A stretch of DNA of 64,000 nucleotides from Oliverpabstia intestinalis (lineage in GTDB: Bacteria; Bacillota; Clostridia; Lachnospirales; Lachnospiraceae): the NCBI RefSeq assembly GCF_009696065.1, contig NZ_VUMS01000009.1, positions 1-64,000 of the forward strand, written 5' to 3'. A program made the position numbers and the translations under genes. The first letter of the stretch is position 1. The number at the start of each line of letters is the position of its first letter. The notes below the pieces were generated by a model. It was not told where the DNA came from, ran no database searches, and was given only the letters and a program-made list of their open reading frames with translations. Of this stretch, positions 53,144 through 62,823 are shown one piece after another.

Positions 53144-53578
53144 ATGGATTTATCTAATTTAAGACCTGCAGAAGGTTCCAGACAGAGTGATGACTTCCGT
53201 AGAGGCCGTGGACACGGTTCAGGAAATGGTAAAACAGCTGGTAAAGGACATAAAGGACAGAAAGCTCGTTCCGGAGCTCCAAGACCAGGTTTCGAAGGTG
53301 GTCAGATGCCTTTATACAGAAGACTTCCTAAGAGAGGTTTCAAGAACAGAAATACCAAAGAAATCGTTGGTATCAATGTAGAAGCTCTGAACAGATTTGA
53401 AGATGGAGCAGAAGTTACTATCGCAGCTCTGGTTGAGAGTGGTCTGGTTTCCAATCCGAAGGATGGTGTTAAGATTCTTGGTAACGGAGAACTGACAAAG
53501 AAACTGACTGTAAAAGTTACTGCAGTAAGCGAAGGCGCAAAAGCAAAAATTGAAGCAGCAGGTGGAACAGTAGCATAA
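53144..53578 (+). CDS. rplO: Ribosomal protein uL15
   Basis: 144 residues; Gly/Arg-rich N-terminal tail ([20 protein letters not shown]) that reaches into 23S RNA, then [18 protein letters not shown]. It is 13 bp before secY. Confidence 0.96.
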   Translation: MDLSNLRPAEGSRQSDDFRRGRGHGSGNGKTAGKGHKGQKARSGAPRPGFEGGQMPLYRRLPKRGFKNRNTKEIVGINVEALNRFEDGAEVTIAALVESGLVSNPKDGVKILGNGELTKKLTVKVTAVSEGAKAKIEAAGGTVA

Positions 53579-53591
53579 GAGGTGAGCTTAT

Positions 53592-54908
53592 ATGTTAAAG
53601 ACTCTTCAGAATGCATTTAAAGTGAAAGATGTCAGACATAGAATCTTTTATGTGTTAATGATGCTGGTAGTCATCCGAATTGGCTCCCAGCTCCCTGTTC
53701 CGGGAGTCGATGGAAGTTATTTCAAAACCTGGTTTGAAAGTCAGACGGGCGATGCATTTAACTTCCTCGACGCATTTACAGGCGGTTCATTTTCACAGAT
53801 GTCTATCTTTGCACTTAGCATTACACCTTACATCACATCATCCATTATTATCCAGCTTCTTACAATCGCGATTCCAAAACTGGAAGAAATGCAGAGAGAC
53901 GGAGAAGATGGCAGAAAGAAACTTGGTGCAATTACCCGTTATGTAACCATCGGATTATCCCTGTTTGAATCTATTGCCATGGCAATCGGATTCGGTAATA
54001 AAGGATTGATTCCGGACAATAGTTTTGTTAAAATGGTTGTAGTAGTTGTTGCATTAACAGCAGGTTCGGCGTTCTTAATGTGGGTTGGTGAACAGATCAA
54101 TGAAAAAGGTGTTGGAAATGGTATTTCCATCGTACTTTTGATCAATATCGTATCTCGTATCCCGAGTGATATGACGACACTGTACGAAAGCTTCATGAAA
54201 GGAAAAATTATTGCAAAAGCACTCCTCTCCGGCGTTATTATAGCGGCGATTATTGTTGGGGTTGTAATTCTGGTAATTATCCTGAACGGAGCTGAGAGAA
54301 GAATTCCTGTTCAGTATTCCAAAAAGATGCAGGGCAGAAAAATGATGGGCGGACAGTCCAGCCATATTCCTTTAAAAGTAAATACGGCCGGCGTAATCCC
54401 GGTAATCTTTGCATCCTCTATTATGTCTTTCCCAAGTGTGATTGCTTCTTTCCTGGGCAAAACCGGTGGAACAGGTATTGGTGGCAAGATTCTGGCAGGT
54501 ATGAACAGTAATAACTGGTTTGACCTGGAACATCCATGGTATTCGATTGGCCTGGTGGCTTATATCGTTATGGTAATCTTTTTCGCTTACTTCTATACAT
54601 CAATTACTTTCAATCCATTGGAAGTAGCTGATAACATGAAAAAGCAGGGTGGTTTTATCCCGGGTATCCGTCCAGGAAAACCAACCGTAGATTATCTGAC
54701 AAAGATGTTGAATTATATCATCTTTATTGGTGCAGCTGGGCTTACCATTGTAGCGGTTATCCCGTTCTTCTTTAATGGTGTATTCGGTGCGAATGTGTCA
54801 TTCGGCGGAACTTCTATCATTATTATTGTAGGAGTTATCCTTGAGACACTGAAGCAGATTGAATCCATGATGCTGGTAAGAAACTACAAAGGTTTTTTAG
54901 ATAACTAA
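53592..54908 (+). CDS. secY: Preprotein translocase subunit SecY
   Basis: 438 residues with ten membrane helices. The plug and pore-ring region after helix 1 (GVDGSYFKTWF), and the cytoplasmic loops with RRIPVQYSKKM and GFIPGIRPGKPT that bind SecA and ribosomes, are conserved. GAGGTG precedes the ATG. A hairpin of 12 bp follows the stop. Confidence 0.97.
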   Translation: MLKTLQNAFKVKDVRHRIFYVLMMLVVIRIGSQLPVPGVDGSYFKTWFESQTGDAFNFLDAFTGGSFSQMSIFALSITPYITSSIIIQLLTIAIPKLEEMQRDGEDGRKKLGAITRYVTIGLSLFESIAMAIGFGNKGLIPDNSFVKMVVVVVALTAGSAFLMWVGEQINEKGVGNGISIVLLINIVSRIPSDMTTLYESFMKGKIIAKALLSGVIIAAIIVGVVILVIILNGAERRIPVQYSKKMQGRKMMGGQSSHIPLKVNTAGVIPVIFASSIMSFPSVIASFLGKTGGTGIGGKILAGMNSNNWFDLEHPWYSIGLVAYIVMVIFFAYFYTSITFNPLEVADNMKKQGGFIPGIRPGKPTVDYLTKMLNYIIFIGAAGLTIVAVIPFFFNGVFGANVSFGGTSIIIIVGVILETLKQIESMMLVRNYKGFLDN

Positions 54909-54937
54909 AAGGTTGTGGCGTTTTACGCCACAGCCTT
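54909..54937 (+). terminator. Hairpin between secY and adk
   Basis: AAGGTTGTGGCG pairs with CGCCACAGCCTT (one G-U pair) around a 5-nt loop. No T run follows, so it may be a processing or attenuating hairpin and not a full terminator. Confidence 0.5.
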
Positions 54938-54993
54938 AAAGTGCTATTAAAGTAATTATTTAATTACGAAAAAAAGAAGGAGAGGGTACAAAG

Positions 54994-55638
54994 ATGAAAG
55001 TAATTATGTTGGGTGCACCTGGTGCCGGTAAAGGCACACAGGCAAAAAAAATTGCGGAAAAATATGAGATTCCGCACATCTCCACAGGAGATATTTTCCG
55101 GGCGAATATCAAAAACGGTACAGAACTTGGAAATAAAGCAAAAAGTTATATGGATCAGGGACATCTGGTTCCTGATGAGCTGACCTGTGATCTGGTCGTT
55201 GATCGAATCAATCAGGCAGACTGTAAAAACGGCTATGTATTGGATGGTTTTCCAAGAACCATTCCGCAGGCGGAGGCTTTAAAAGCTGCGCTGGAGAAAA
55301 TGGGTGAAACTATTGATTATGCAATCAACGTTGAAGTTCCGGATGAGAACATCGTAAACCGAATGGGTGGACGCCGTGCCTGCCCTGGATGCGGATGCAC
55401 TTACCACATCAAACACAATCCTCCGAAAGTGGAAGATATCTGTGATGTATGTGGTGCTAAACTGGTGCTGCGTGACGATGACAAACCCGAGACTGTTACG
55501 AAACGTCTGAGTGTATATCATGAACAAACCAAGCCTTTGATCGACTTCTACAAAAAAGAAGGCGTATTAAGAGAAGTCGACGGAACACAGGATCTGAATG
55601 ATGTGTTCCAGGCTATCACTGAAATCTTAGGAGCGTAA
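54994..55638 (+). CDS. adk: Adenylate kinase
   Basis: 214 residues, long form. P-loop [10 protein letters not shown] (7-16), DGFPRT, and a zinc-type LID with CPGC and CDVC. It keeps AMP, ADP and ATP in balance. Its place between secY and map is the standard Firmicute arrangement. Confidence 0.97.
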   Translation: MKVIMLGAPGAGKGTQAKKIAEKYEIPHISTGDIFRANIKNGTELGNKAKSYMDQGHLVPDELTCDLVVDRINQADCKNGYVLDGFPRTIPQAEALKAALEKMGETIDYAINVEVPDENIVNRMGGRRACPGCGCTYHIKHNPPKVEDICDVCGAKLVLRDDDKPETVTKRLSVYHEQTKPLIDFYKKEGVLREVDGTQDLNDVFQAITEILGA

Positions 55639-55641
55639 AAC

Positions 55642-56397
55642 ATGTCAGTATCAATAAAGACTGCCAGGGAAATTGAATTAATGAGGGAATCCTGCCATTT
55701 GCTTGAGAAAGTTCATGACGAACTTGCAAAAGCAATCAGACCGGGGATTTCAACCTGGGAAATCGATCATTTGGGTGAAGAAATGATCCGAAGTTTCGGA
55801 TGCACCCCGAATTTCCTTCATTACAATGGATATCCTGCATCCATCTGTGTATCTGTAAATGATGAGGTTGTACATGGAATCCCGAGTAAGAAGAGAATTC
55901 TTCGAGAAGGAGACATTGTCAGCCTGGATGCCGGACTCATCTACAAAGGTTATCATTCGGATGCTGCCCGTACCCATGCAGTTGGGGAGATCAGCCCTGA
56001 AGCTCAGAAACTGATTGATGTAACCCGTCAGAGTTTCTTTGAAGGAATCAAAATGGCAAAAGCAGGAAATCATCTGTATGATATTTCCGCTGCGATCGGC
56101 AATTATGCAGAAAGTTTTGGATACGGTGTGGTCAGAGATCTGGTTGGTCATGGAATCGGAACCAGCCTTCATGAAGATCCGCAGATTCCGAACTTTGCAC
56201 AGAAGCGGAGAGGAATCCGTCTGGTGCCTGGTATGACACTTGCTATTGAACCTATGATCACCATGGGCAGACCGGAAGTCTGCTGGCTGGATGATGACTG
56301 GACGGTTGTGACTGAAGATGAATCACTGGCCGCTCACTATGAGAATACGATTCTCATCACTGAGGGCGAACCTGAAATCCTGACCTTTACGAAATAG
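55642..56397 (+). CDS. map: Methionine aminopeptidase, type I
   Basis: 251 residues; metal ligands in SLDAGLIYKGYHSDAART, GHGIGTSLHEDP, LAIEPMIT and ENTILIT. It removes the initiator Met from nascent proteins. It starts 3 bp after adk. Confidence 0.96.
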   Translation: MSVSIKTAREIELMRESCHLLEKVHDELAKAIRPGISTWEIDHLGEEMIRSFGCTPNFLHYNGYPASICVSVNDEVVHGIPSKKRILREGDIVSLDAGLIYKGYHSDAARTHAVGEISPEAQKLIDVTRQSFFEGIKMAKAGNHLYDISAAIGNYAESFGYGVVRDLVGHGIGTSLHEDPQIPNFAQKRRGIRLVPGMTLAIEPMITMGRPEVCWLDDDWTVVTEDESLAAHYENTILITEGEPEILTFTK

Positions 56398-56407
56398 AGG
56401 TGCCCGG

Positions 56408-56674
56408 ATGGAAGGATATGGTGTTGGCATGATGGCCAGATCCCTTGCCGGTCATGATAAGGGAAAGGTCTATATGGTTCTGGATGTGAAAGAGCCTTTT
56501 GTGTATCTGGTGGACGGGAAGATCCGTACACTGGATCATCCGAAAAAGAAAAGGATCAAACATGTTCAGGTGGATCGGCATATTCCTGAATGGATCCAGA
56601 ATGTGATCCGGGAAGGAAGAGATCTTCAGGATTCGGATGTCATCCGTGGAAGAAGAGAATACGGCGAAAAGTAA
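56408..56674 (+). CDS. KOW-domain RNA-binding protein
   Basis: 88 residues with an SH3-like KOW fold ([20 protein letters not shown]) and a basic middle part ([13 protein letters not shown]). Such genes are found between map and infA in many Clostridia and are thought to bind ribosomal RNA. GAGGTG precedes the ATG. Confidence 0.82.
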   Translation: MEGYGVGMMARSLAGHDKGKVYMVLDVKEPFVYLVDGKIRTLDHPKKKRIKHVQVDRHIPEWIQNVIREGRDLQDSDVIRGRREYGEK

Positions 56675-56690
56675 AACAGGAGGGAATGCA

Positions 56691-56909
56691 ATGTCTAAGG
56701 CAGATGTTATTGAAGTAGAAGGTACTGTCCTTGAAAAATTGCCAAATGCAATGTTCAAGGTTGAGCTGGAAAATAAACATGTGGTATTGGCACATATCAG
56801 TGGTAAGCTGAGAATGAATTTTATTCGTATCTTACCGGGAGATAAGGTTACTATGGAACTTTCTCCGTATGATTTGTCTAAGGGTAGAATTATCTGGAGA
56901 GATAAATAA
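56691..56909 (+). CDS. infA: Translation initiation factor IF-1
   Basis: 72 residues with the OB fold and the signature [20 protein letters not shown]. Start at 56691 after AGGAGGG; an in-frame ATG at 56637 overlaps the KOW gene. The palindromic element follows its stop. Confidence 0.96.
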   Translation: MSKADVIEVEGTVLEKLPNAMFKVELENKHVVLAHISGKLRMNFIRILPGDKVTMELSPYDLSKGRIIWRDK

Positions 56910-56915
56910 AGAATA

Positions 56916-57128
56916 GTTATCCCGAAGGGTACGCACCAGCCGGATACTTTCCTCCGTAAGCAACGTGGGCAGGGTAACTTTGAGCTAGCCACCAACTACG
57001 ACTAAGACTCTCGCGAGAGCGCTCGAGCCTAAGTCTGCGTAGGTGTCGGATCTCAAAGCTTACCCTAGGCGCCCACAAAGTGTTGCTGACGGAGGAAAGT
57101 ATCCGGCTGGTGCTGGTTTTGGGATAAC
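56916..57128. repeat. Long palindromic element with locus-specific arms, copy B
   Basis: Outermost GTTATCCC/GGGATAAC, then a perfect 25-bp arm pair (56933-56957 with 57089-57113), then the inner stem shared with 4814-4996: AGCAAC..GTGGGC..AGGGTAA..CTTTGAGCTAGCC against the bulged strand ending CGCCCACAAAGTGTTGCT. The arm sequence has no similarity to that of copy A although both are perfect. It splits infA from rpmJ inside the ribosomal superoperon and would be transcribed. Confidence 0.78.
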
Positions 57129-57314
57129 GGGGAGAAAGGCTGAAAAAGCAGGAAAAAAATTGAAAAAATGGCTTGCTTTTTTGAAAAGAGAATGCTATAC
57201 TGTAAGACGAACTTTTGTGAATGCGTTCTTTTTTTGTGCGCAAAAAACAGGGTTCTTCCACCATGAGCAGGCGCAAGAATGCGTCTTAGCTAAGAAGGAG
57301 AAAGGAGGATTCAC

Positions 57315-57428
57315 ATGAAAGTAAGATCATCTGTTAAACCGATCTGCGAGAAATGCAAGATCATCAAAAGAAAAGGTAGTATCAGAGTAATCTGCGAGAA
57401 TCCAAAACACAAACAGAGACAGGGCTAA
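57315..57428 (+). CDS. rpmJ: Ribosomal protein bL36, zinc type
   Basis: 37 residues: [20 protein letters not shown] and [11 protein letters not shown]. Cys11, Cys14, Cys27 and His32 form the zinc site. AAAGGAGG precedes the ATG. Confidence 0.96.
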   Translation: MKVRSSVKPICEKCKIIKRKGSIRVICENPKHKQRQG

Positions 57429-57775
57429 TCCGTCAATTAGATCTGACTGTTTGGAAGCGAGAGCTTCAAAATTAAGTGCGGCTGCAGTAGGACACATCTG
57501 GATGTGTTGTACTGTTTAGATATTATAATGAGAGTGCTCCGGAGTGGTGTACCGGAGAGCCTCCGGCGGATGAACGCCGTAGAGAGCGTTGCATCCCTTA
57601 TAATATTGCTTAATACCGGCTAAGCCGGAAAGGTCATGGAGACATGGCTGGATGCTTCACATACCGGCATCCCAATTAGGAAAATATTAATATGACCGGA
57701 TAGGACACACATTTCAGACATATGGTGACATATGGGCTGCCCCGACTGGTCAAGTAGAAGATGGAGGAAAATTAC
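57429..57775 (+). promoter_or_regulatory. 347-nt structured leader before rpsM
   Basis: The gap has many short stems: ACACATC-TG-GATGTGT (57492-57507), CTCCGG/CCGGAG (57537-57557), CCGGC-TAA-GCCGG, GGATGC/GCATCC and a repeated CATATG pair. A TATAAT lies at 57524-57529 without a good -35 box. An RNA leader that controls the alpha-operon part (S4 or another r-protein as ligand) is likely but no known class was matched. Confidence 0.5.
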
Positions 57776-58144
57776 ATGGCACGTATTGCTGGTGTAGACT
57801 TACCAAGAGAAAAACGTATTGAAATCGGATTAACTTATATCTACGGAATCGGTAGAACAAGCGCTACCCGTATTCTGGAAGCAGCTAATGTAGATCCGAA
57901 CACCCGTGTTAGAGATATCACGGACGAAGAAGTAAAAAGAATCAGTGCTATAATCGATGAGACTCAGACTGTAGAAGGTGATCTGAGAAGAGAGATCGCT
58001 ATGAACATCAAACGTCTGCAGGAGATCGGATGCTACAGAGGTATCCGTCACAGAAAGAGCCTGCCTGTTCGTGGTCAGAAAACAAAGACCAACGCAAGAA
58101 CAAGAAAAGGTCCTAAGAGAACTGTAGCAAACAAGAAGAAATAA
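57776..58144 (+). CDS. rpsM: Ribosomal protein uS13
   Basis: 122 residues, [20 protein letters not shown] at the start and [15 protein letters not shown] at the end. Start 57776 lies after TGGAGG; an in-frame ATG at 57761 overlaps that site. Confidence 0.96.
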   Translation: MARIAGVDLPREKRIEIGLTYIYGIGRTSATRILEAANVDPNTRVRDITDEEVKRISAIIDETQTVEGDLRREIAMNIKRLQEIGCYRGIRHRKSLPVRGQKTKTNARTRKGPKRTVANKKK

Positions 58145-58196
58145 TTCGTGGCAACCAGTAACATAGAATAGAAGAAAGTGTAGGTTAGTTTTTAAA

Positions 58197-58589
58197 ATGG
58201 CTAAAGTGACAAAGAAAACGACAAAACGTCGTGTAAAGAAAAACGTTGAACGCGGACAGGCACATATCCAGTCATCTTTCAATAACACAATCGTTACTCT
58301 GACAGATGCTGAAGGAAATGCTTTATCATGGGCAAGTGCCGGTGGTCTGGGATTTAGAGGTTCAAGAAAATCTACTCCTTATGCAGCTCAGGTAGCAGCA
58401 GAAACAGCTACTAAAGCAGCGTTAATTCATGGTCTGAAAACTGTTGATGTATTCGTAAAAGGACCGGGATCAGGAAGAGAAGCAGCAATCCGTGCTCTTT
58501 CCGCATGCGGACTTGATGTAGTAAGTATCAAAGACGTAACTCCGGTACCACACAATGGTTGCCGTCCACCAAAACGTAGAAGAGTCTAA
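58197..58589 (+). CDS. rpsK: Ribosomal protein uS11
   Basis: 130 residues; [20 protein letters not shown] and [13 protein letters not shown]. It shapes the E-site platform. Its ribosome-binding site is the weakest of the operon (TAGGTT about 10 nt upstream). Confidence 0.96.
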   Translation: MAKVTKKTTKRRVKKNVERGQAHIQSSFNNTIVTLTDAEGNALSWASAGGLGFRGSRKSTPYAAQVAAETATKAALIHGLKTVDVFVKGPGSGREAAIRALSACGLDVVSIKDVTPVPHNGCRPPKRRRV

Positions 58590-58607
58590 TTAGGAGGTCA
58601 GTAGATT

Positions 58608-59201
58608 ATGGCAGTAAATAGAGTACCAGTTCTGAAAAGATGTAGATCCCTGGGTCTGGATCCTATCTATTTAGGAATTGACAAAAAATCCACAAGACAG
58701 TTAAAAAGAGCAAACCGTAAAATGTCTGAGTACGGTCTGCAGCTGAGAGAAAAACAGAAAGCAAAATTCATCTATGGTGTTCTGGAAAAACCTTTCCGTA
58801 ACTACTACAAGAAAGCTGACCAGATGCCTGGTATGACAGGTAGTAACCTGATGGCCATGCTGGAAATGAGACTGGACAACGTAATCTTCCGTCTGGGATT
58901 CGCAAGAACCAGAAGAGAAGCTCGTCAGATCGTTGACCACAAACATGTACTGGTAAACGGCAAACAGGTAAACATTCCGTCTTACCTGGTAAAAGCCGGA
59001 GATCAGATTGAGATCAAAGAAGCTAAAAAATCTTCTCAGAGATATAAAGACATTCTGGAAGTGACCGGTGGAAGACTGGTTCCGGAATGGCTGGATGTTG
59101 ATCAGGAAGCATTAAAAGGAACTGTTAAAGAAGTTCCTGCAAGAGATGCAATTGACGTACCTGTAAACGAAATGCTTATCGTCGAGTTGTATTCTAAATA
59201 A
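58608..59201 (+). CDS. rpsD: Ribosomal protein uS4
   Basis: 197 residues with the S4 RNA-binding domain (LDNVIFRLGFARTRREARQI). It starts 30S assembly. Unlike in B. subtilis, rpsD here is part of the alpha operon, between rpsK and rpoA. Confidence 0.97.
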   Translation: MAVNRVPVLKRCRSLGLDPIYLGIDKKSTRQLKRANRKMSEYGLQLREKQKAKFIYGVLEKPFRNYYKKADQMPGMTGSNLMAMLEMRLDNVIFRLGFARTRREARQIVDHKHVLVNGKQVNIPSYLVKAGDQIEIKEAKKSSQRYKDILEVTGGRLVPEWLDVDQEALKGTVKEVPARDAIDVPVNEMLIVELYSK

Positions 59202-59290
59202 TTGTGAGTTGTGGCTCACCGTTTACGTGTGGGCCATTTCCCATATGTTACCCTCAGTGAAAATAATTATCCCAATAAGGAGGGCCTGGT

Positions 59291-60250
59291 ATGTTTGATT
59301 TTAACAAACCAAAAATTGAGATTACAGAAATTTCCGATGATAAAAAATATGGCCGCTTTGTAGTAGAACCGTTGGAGCGTGGCTATGGTATTACTCTGGG
59401 TAACTCCCTGAGAAGAATCATGTTGTCCTCTCTGCCGGGTGCTGCAGTCAGCCAGGTAAAAATCGAAGGCGTTCTGCATGAGTTCAGTTCCATCCCGGGT
59501 GTAAAAGAGGATGTAACCGAAATCATCATGAATCTGAAGAGCCTTGCGATCAAGAACACAAGCGAAAGCAATGATCCGAAGATCGCATACATCGAGTTCG
59601 AAGGCGAAGGCGTGGTAAGAGCATCTGATATCCAGGTTGACCAGGATATCGAGATCATGAATCCAAACCAGGTAATCGCTACATTAAACGGCGGACCAGA
59701 CAGCAAGCTGTATATGGAACTGACCATTACAAAAGGTCGTGGTTACGTCAGTGCAGATAAAGGAAAAACAGATGATATGCCGATCGGCGTATTAGCTGTA
59801 GATGCAATCTATACACCGGTAGAGCGTGTAAACCTGACAGTTCAGAACACTCGTGTCGGCCAGATCACTGACTACGATAAACTGACACTGGATGTTTATA
59901 CAAAGGGAACTCTGGATCCGGATGAAGCAGTCAGCCTGGCTGCGAAAGTATTGAGCGAGCATCTGAAACTGTTCATTGACCTCTCTGAAAATGCAAAGAC
60001 TGCAGAAGTCATGATTGAAAAAGAGGACAATGAAAAAGAAAAAGTTCTGGAAATGAACATCGACGAGCTGGAGCTGTCCGTTCGTTCCTACAACTGTCTG
60101 AAGAGAGCCGGTATCAATACCGTTGAAGAACTTTGCAACAGAACTTCTGAAGATATGATGAAAGTCCGTAACCTGGGACGTAAATCTCTGGAAGAAGTAC
60201 TTGCAAAATTAAAAGAACTGGGATTGCAGTTAAATCCTGGTGAAGAATAA
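59291..60250 (+). CDS. rpoA: RNA polymerase alpha subunit
   Basis: 319 residues. N-terminal assembly domain ([20 protein letters not shown]), linker around 230-245 and C-terminal DNA-binding domain ([31 protein letters not shown]). AAGGAGGG precedes the ATG. Confidence 0.98.
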   Translation: MFDFNKPKIEITEISDDKKYGRFVVEPLERGYGITLGNSLRRIMLSSLPGAAVSQVKIEGVLHEFSSIPGVKEDVTEIIMNLKSLAIKNTSESNDPKIAYIEFEGEGVVRASDIQVDQDIEIMNPNQVIATLNGGPDSKLYMELTITKGRGYVSADKGKTDDMPIGVLAVDAIYTPVERVNLTVQNTRVGQITDYDKLTLDVYTKGTLDPDEAVSLAAKVLSEHLKLFIDLSENAKTAEVMIEKEDNEKEKVLEMNIDELELSVRSYNCLKRAGINTVEELCNRTSEDMMKVRNLGRKSLEEVLAKLKELGLQLNPGEE

Positions 60251-60380
60251 GAAGCAGCTTGTTTGTTGCAACTGCCGGTAACTGGCCGGTAGGGTAAAGG
60301 AATATTTGTAGAAGATAAAGCAGTCCGTCAGTAAGACCAAAGAAGCATGACCGGCTGTTCCACAAATGGAGGAAAATAAA

Positions 60381-60917
60381 ATGGCAGGATATAGAAAACT
60401 GAGCAGAACATCTGCACAGAGAAAAGCGTTAATCAGAAACCAGGTAACAAATCTGTTATATCATGGTAAAATCGTTACTACAGAAGCAAAAGCAAAAGAA
60501 ATCCGCAAAGTTGCTGAAGGCCTGATCGCTCTGGCTGTAAAAGAAAAAGACAACTTTGAAACAGTAACTGTTACAGCTAAAGTTGCTCGTAAAGATGCTG
60601 ATGGCAAAAGAGTAAAAGAAGTTGTAGACGGAAAGAAAGTAACTGTTTACGATGAAGTACAGAAAGAAATCAAGAAAGACGCTCCTTCCAGACTGCATGC
60701 AAGACGCCAGATGATGAAAGTATTCTATCCGGTAAAAGCTGTTCCGACAGAAGCTGCTGGAAGAAAGAAAAACACAAAAGACGTTGACATGGCAGACAAA
60801 ATGTTCAACGAAATCGCACCAAAATATGCTGACCGTAACGGTGGTTACACAAGAATCATCAAAATCGGACCGCGTAAAGGTGACGCAGCTATGGAAGTAG
60901 TTCTGGAGTTGGTATAA
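60381..60917 (+). CDS. rplQ: Ribosomal protein bL17 with internal insertion
   Basis: 178 residues where 115-130 are usual. The N-terminal half (YRKLSRTSAQRKALIRNQVT) and the ends (FNEIAPKYADRNGGYTRIIK, VVLELV) are standard. About 50 extra residues lie in the middle (around 65-125), rich in Lys, Asp and Val (KDADGKRVKEVVDGKKVTVY). ATG 60381 follows GGAGG. Confidence 0.95.
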   Translation: MAGYRKLSRTSAQRKALIRNQVTNLLYHGKIVTTEAKAKEIRKVAEGLIALAVKEKDNFETVTVTAKVARKDADGKRVKEVVDGKKVTVYDEVQKEIKKDAPSRLHARRQMMKVFYPVKAVPTEAAGRKKNTKDVDMADKMFNEIAPKYADRNGGYTRIIKIGPRKGDAAMEVVLELV

Positions 60918-60946
60918 TTTCAGAGTGTTCAAACGATAATTAACAG

Positions 60947-60984
60947 GACACCGATCTGTGGAAACATAGATCGGTGTCTTTTTT
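60947..60984 (+). terminator. Terminator of the ribosomal superoperon
   Basis: GACACCGATCT and AGATCGGTGTC form a perfect 11-bp stem, followed by six T, 30 bp past the rplQ stop. Confidence 0.92.
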
Positions 60985-61217
60985 GCTGCGTTGCATAGAC
61001 TGTTTACGCTCTGTCCAGTATTTTTTTGCATCTTTTTACATATAAAAATCAACAAATTACCATATAAAATTATCAGGTTAACAGGTATGATAGAGACATC
61101 AAAGATTCTGAAAATGCATCCAGGACAGCTGAGATTTTACAAAAATACATCATATCAGCGAAGGAAGGGATGAATGACAGAAGAGATAACGGATTATAAG
61201 AAAGGATGGACAACAAA
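60985..61217. other. Gap between rplQ terminator and the GH27 gene
   Basis: AT-rich DNA. A TATGAT lies at 61086-61091 but no -35 box fits. No repeat or stable structure is obvious. Confidence 0.4.
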
Positions 61218-62381
61218 ATGAACAAACCAATCGCACTGACCCCTCCGATGGGCTGGAATTCCTGGAATACCTTTACCTGGGATATCAATGAAAAAATGAT
61301 CTGTGAGATGGCAGATCGCATGGTAGAAGACGGATATCTGGAGGCCGGATACGAATATCTGGTCATCGATGACTGCTGGAGCCTGAAACAGCGTGATGCG
61401 GACGGTAATCTCGTTCCGGATCCGGAAAAATTCCCGCATGGAATGAAGTGGGTCAGTGATTATGTACATGGAAAAGGACTCAAATTCGGCATGTATTCCT
61501 GTGCAGGAACCCATACCTGCGCCGGTTATCCGGGCAGTTTTGAACATGAATTCCAGGATGCGAAGAAATTTGCAGAGTGGGGCGTGGATTATCTGAAATA
61601 CGACTACTGCTTCAAGCCACGGCAGATTCCGGGTGAAATCCTGTATAAACGAATGAGCCTTGCTTTAAAGAATTGTGGCAGAGAAATCCTGTTTGCTGCA
61701 TGTAACTGGGGAACTGACGGAGTCTACGACTGGATCCGGTCTTCCGGAGCGCATACCTATCGTTCTACCGTGGATATTCAGGATAACTGGGAATCCATTA
61801 CAAATCTGGCAATCTCTCAGATGGGAAAAGAGCCCTATACCGGCAATTTCTGCCACAACGATATGGACATGCTGGTTGTAGGAATGCACGGTGCCAGCAA
61901 TGACGGATTTATCGGAAGTAAGATCGGTGGCTGTACCGATCAGGAATATCTGACACATTTTGCCCTGTGGGCGATCATGGGATCCCCGCTGATCATGGGC
62001 TGTGATCTGCGAAAAGCATCCGAAGAGACAAAGAAAACCCTGTTAAACAAAGATCTGATTGCTATCAATCAGGACCTGGAAGCACGCGGGGCTTATGTGA
62101 TCAAACCACTTCCGGATGTTTATAACGAGAATGAAGCATTTATTCTGGTAAAACCTCTGGCAGATGGAGATCTTGCGATCGGTATCTTTAATTTCAGTGA
62201 TACACAGAGGGAACTGTCTCTGGAATTCTGGGATATGGGTATTCCATATGCTGCCGGAGTATCCCTGTCTCTGCACGACTGCATTACAGGGGAAGAACTG
62301 GGCGAATTTACCGAGCGATTTGCACCGGTTGTACCATCCCATGGCTGTGTGGTTGTGCGCGCGCGCATTGTAGAAAAGTAG
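61218..62381 (+). CDS. GH27 alpha-galactosidase
   Basis: About 387 residues, no signal peptide. LTPPMGWNSWNTF, VIDDCWSL and GLKFGMYSCAGTHTCAGYPG are the GH27 signatures; the nucleophile Asp is in LKYDYC (about 129) and the acid/base Asp in STVDIQDNW (about 185). A C-terminal beta domain follows. ATG 61218 is chosen because AAAGG at 61200-61204 is too close to the ATG at 61206. It belongs to a different family from the alpha-galactosidase at 833-2455. Confidence 0.92.
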   Translation: MNKPIALTPPMGWNSWNTFTWDINEKMICEMADRMVEDGYLEAGYEYLVIDDCWSLKQRDADGNLVPDPEKFPHGMKWVSDYVHGKGLKFGMYSCAGTHTCAGYPGSFEHEFQDAKKFAEWGVDYLKYDYCFKPRQIPGEILYKRMSLALKNCGREILFAACNWGTDGVYDWIRSSGAHTYRSTVDIQDNWESITNLAISQMGKEPYTGNFCHNDMDMLVVGMHGASNDGFIGSKIGGCTDQEYLTHFALWAIMGSPLIMGCDLRKASEETKKTLLNKDLIAINQDLEARGAYVIKPLPDVYNENEAFILVKPLADGDLAIGIFNFSDTQRELSLEFWDMGIPYAAGVSLSLHDCITGEELGEFTERFAPVVPSHGCVVVRARIVEK

Positions 62382-62433
62382 AAGAACAGTGCTGAATAAT
62401 TAGGAAAATAAAGAGAAAGTTGTGGAAAAGTAA

Positions 62434-62625
62434 ATGGATTGCAGAAAATGCGGTGCACATCTCACCACAGATGAGAAAGCCATCTATATGAAACTGGTAT
62501 CTCGAAATGCTTCGAGTTTTCTGTGCATGGACTGTCTGGCGGAAGCGTTACACTGCGAACGAAAAGCGATTGAAGAGCGCATCCGATATTATCGGGAATC
62601 TGGCAATTGTGTGCTGTTTCGATAA
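62434..62625 (+). CDS. Small zinc-ribbon-like protein
   Basis: 63 residues with CRKCG (Cys3, Cys6) and CMDC (Cys31, Cys34), a likely zinc site, then a basic helical part (CERKAIEERIRYYRESGNC). The ribosome-binding site is weak (GTGGAAA). It lies after the GH27 gene and before a terminator. I do not recognise the family. Confidence 0.6.
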   Translation: MDCRKCGAHLTTDEKAIYMKLVSRNASSFLCMDCLAEALHCERKAIEERIRYYRESGNCVLFR

Positions 62626-62626
62626 A

Positions 62627-62681
62627 CAAAGCCCCTCTTTACCGTGAAAAGTATAATTCCGGTGAAGAGGGCTTTGGTGTT
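62627..62681 (+). terminator. Terminator after the small zinc-ribbon gene
   Basis: AAAGCCCCTCTTTACCG pairs, with a few bulges, with CCGGTGAAGAGGGCTTT; GGTGTTTT follows. Confidence 0.7.
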
Positions 62682-62684
62682 TTC

Positions 62685-62741
62685 GCGAGCAACGAGCCAA
62701 AATTCATGCTTACATGAGACCTTTGCGACTGACACGATATC
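62685..62741 (+). repeat. GCGAGCAACGAG-family dispersed repeat, copy 3
   Basis: GCGAGCAACGAGCCAAAATT, CATGCTTACATGAGACCTTT, GCGACTGACACGATATC. It directly follows a terminator, like copy 1. Confidence 0.65.
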
Positions 62742-62823
62742 AAGTAGAATTCGTGAAGTGTGTTTTATCTCGTTTATGCAGGTAAAAAGCAAAGTTTTAC
62801 TATGGGGCAGTCCGATATTGTGT

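Noticed and set aside
57043-57318. 91-codon open frame between infA and rpmJ
   Set aside because: It starts inside the palindromic element, has no binding site and ends in the rpmJ Shine-Dalgarno region.
44000-61000. Large minus-strand open frames across ribosomal genes
   Set aside because: They are shadows of well-supported plus-strand genes and have no binding sites.
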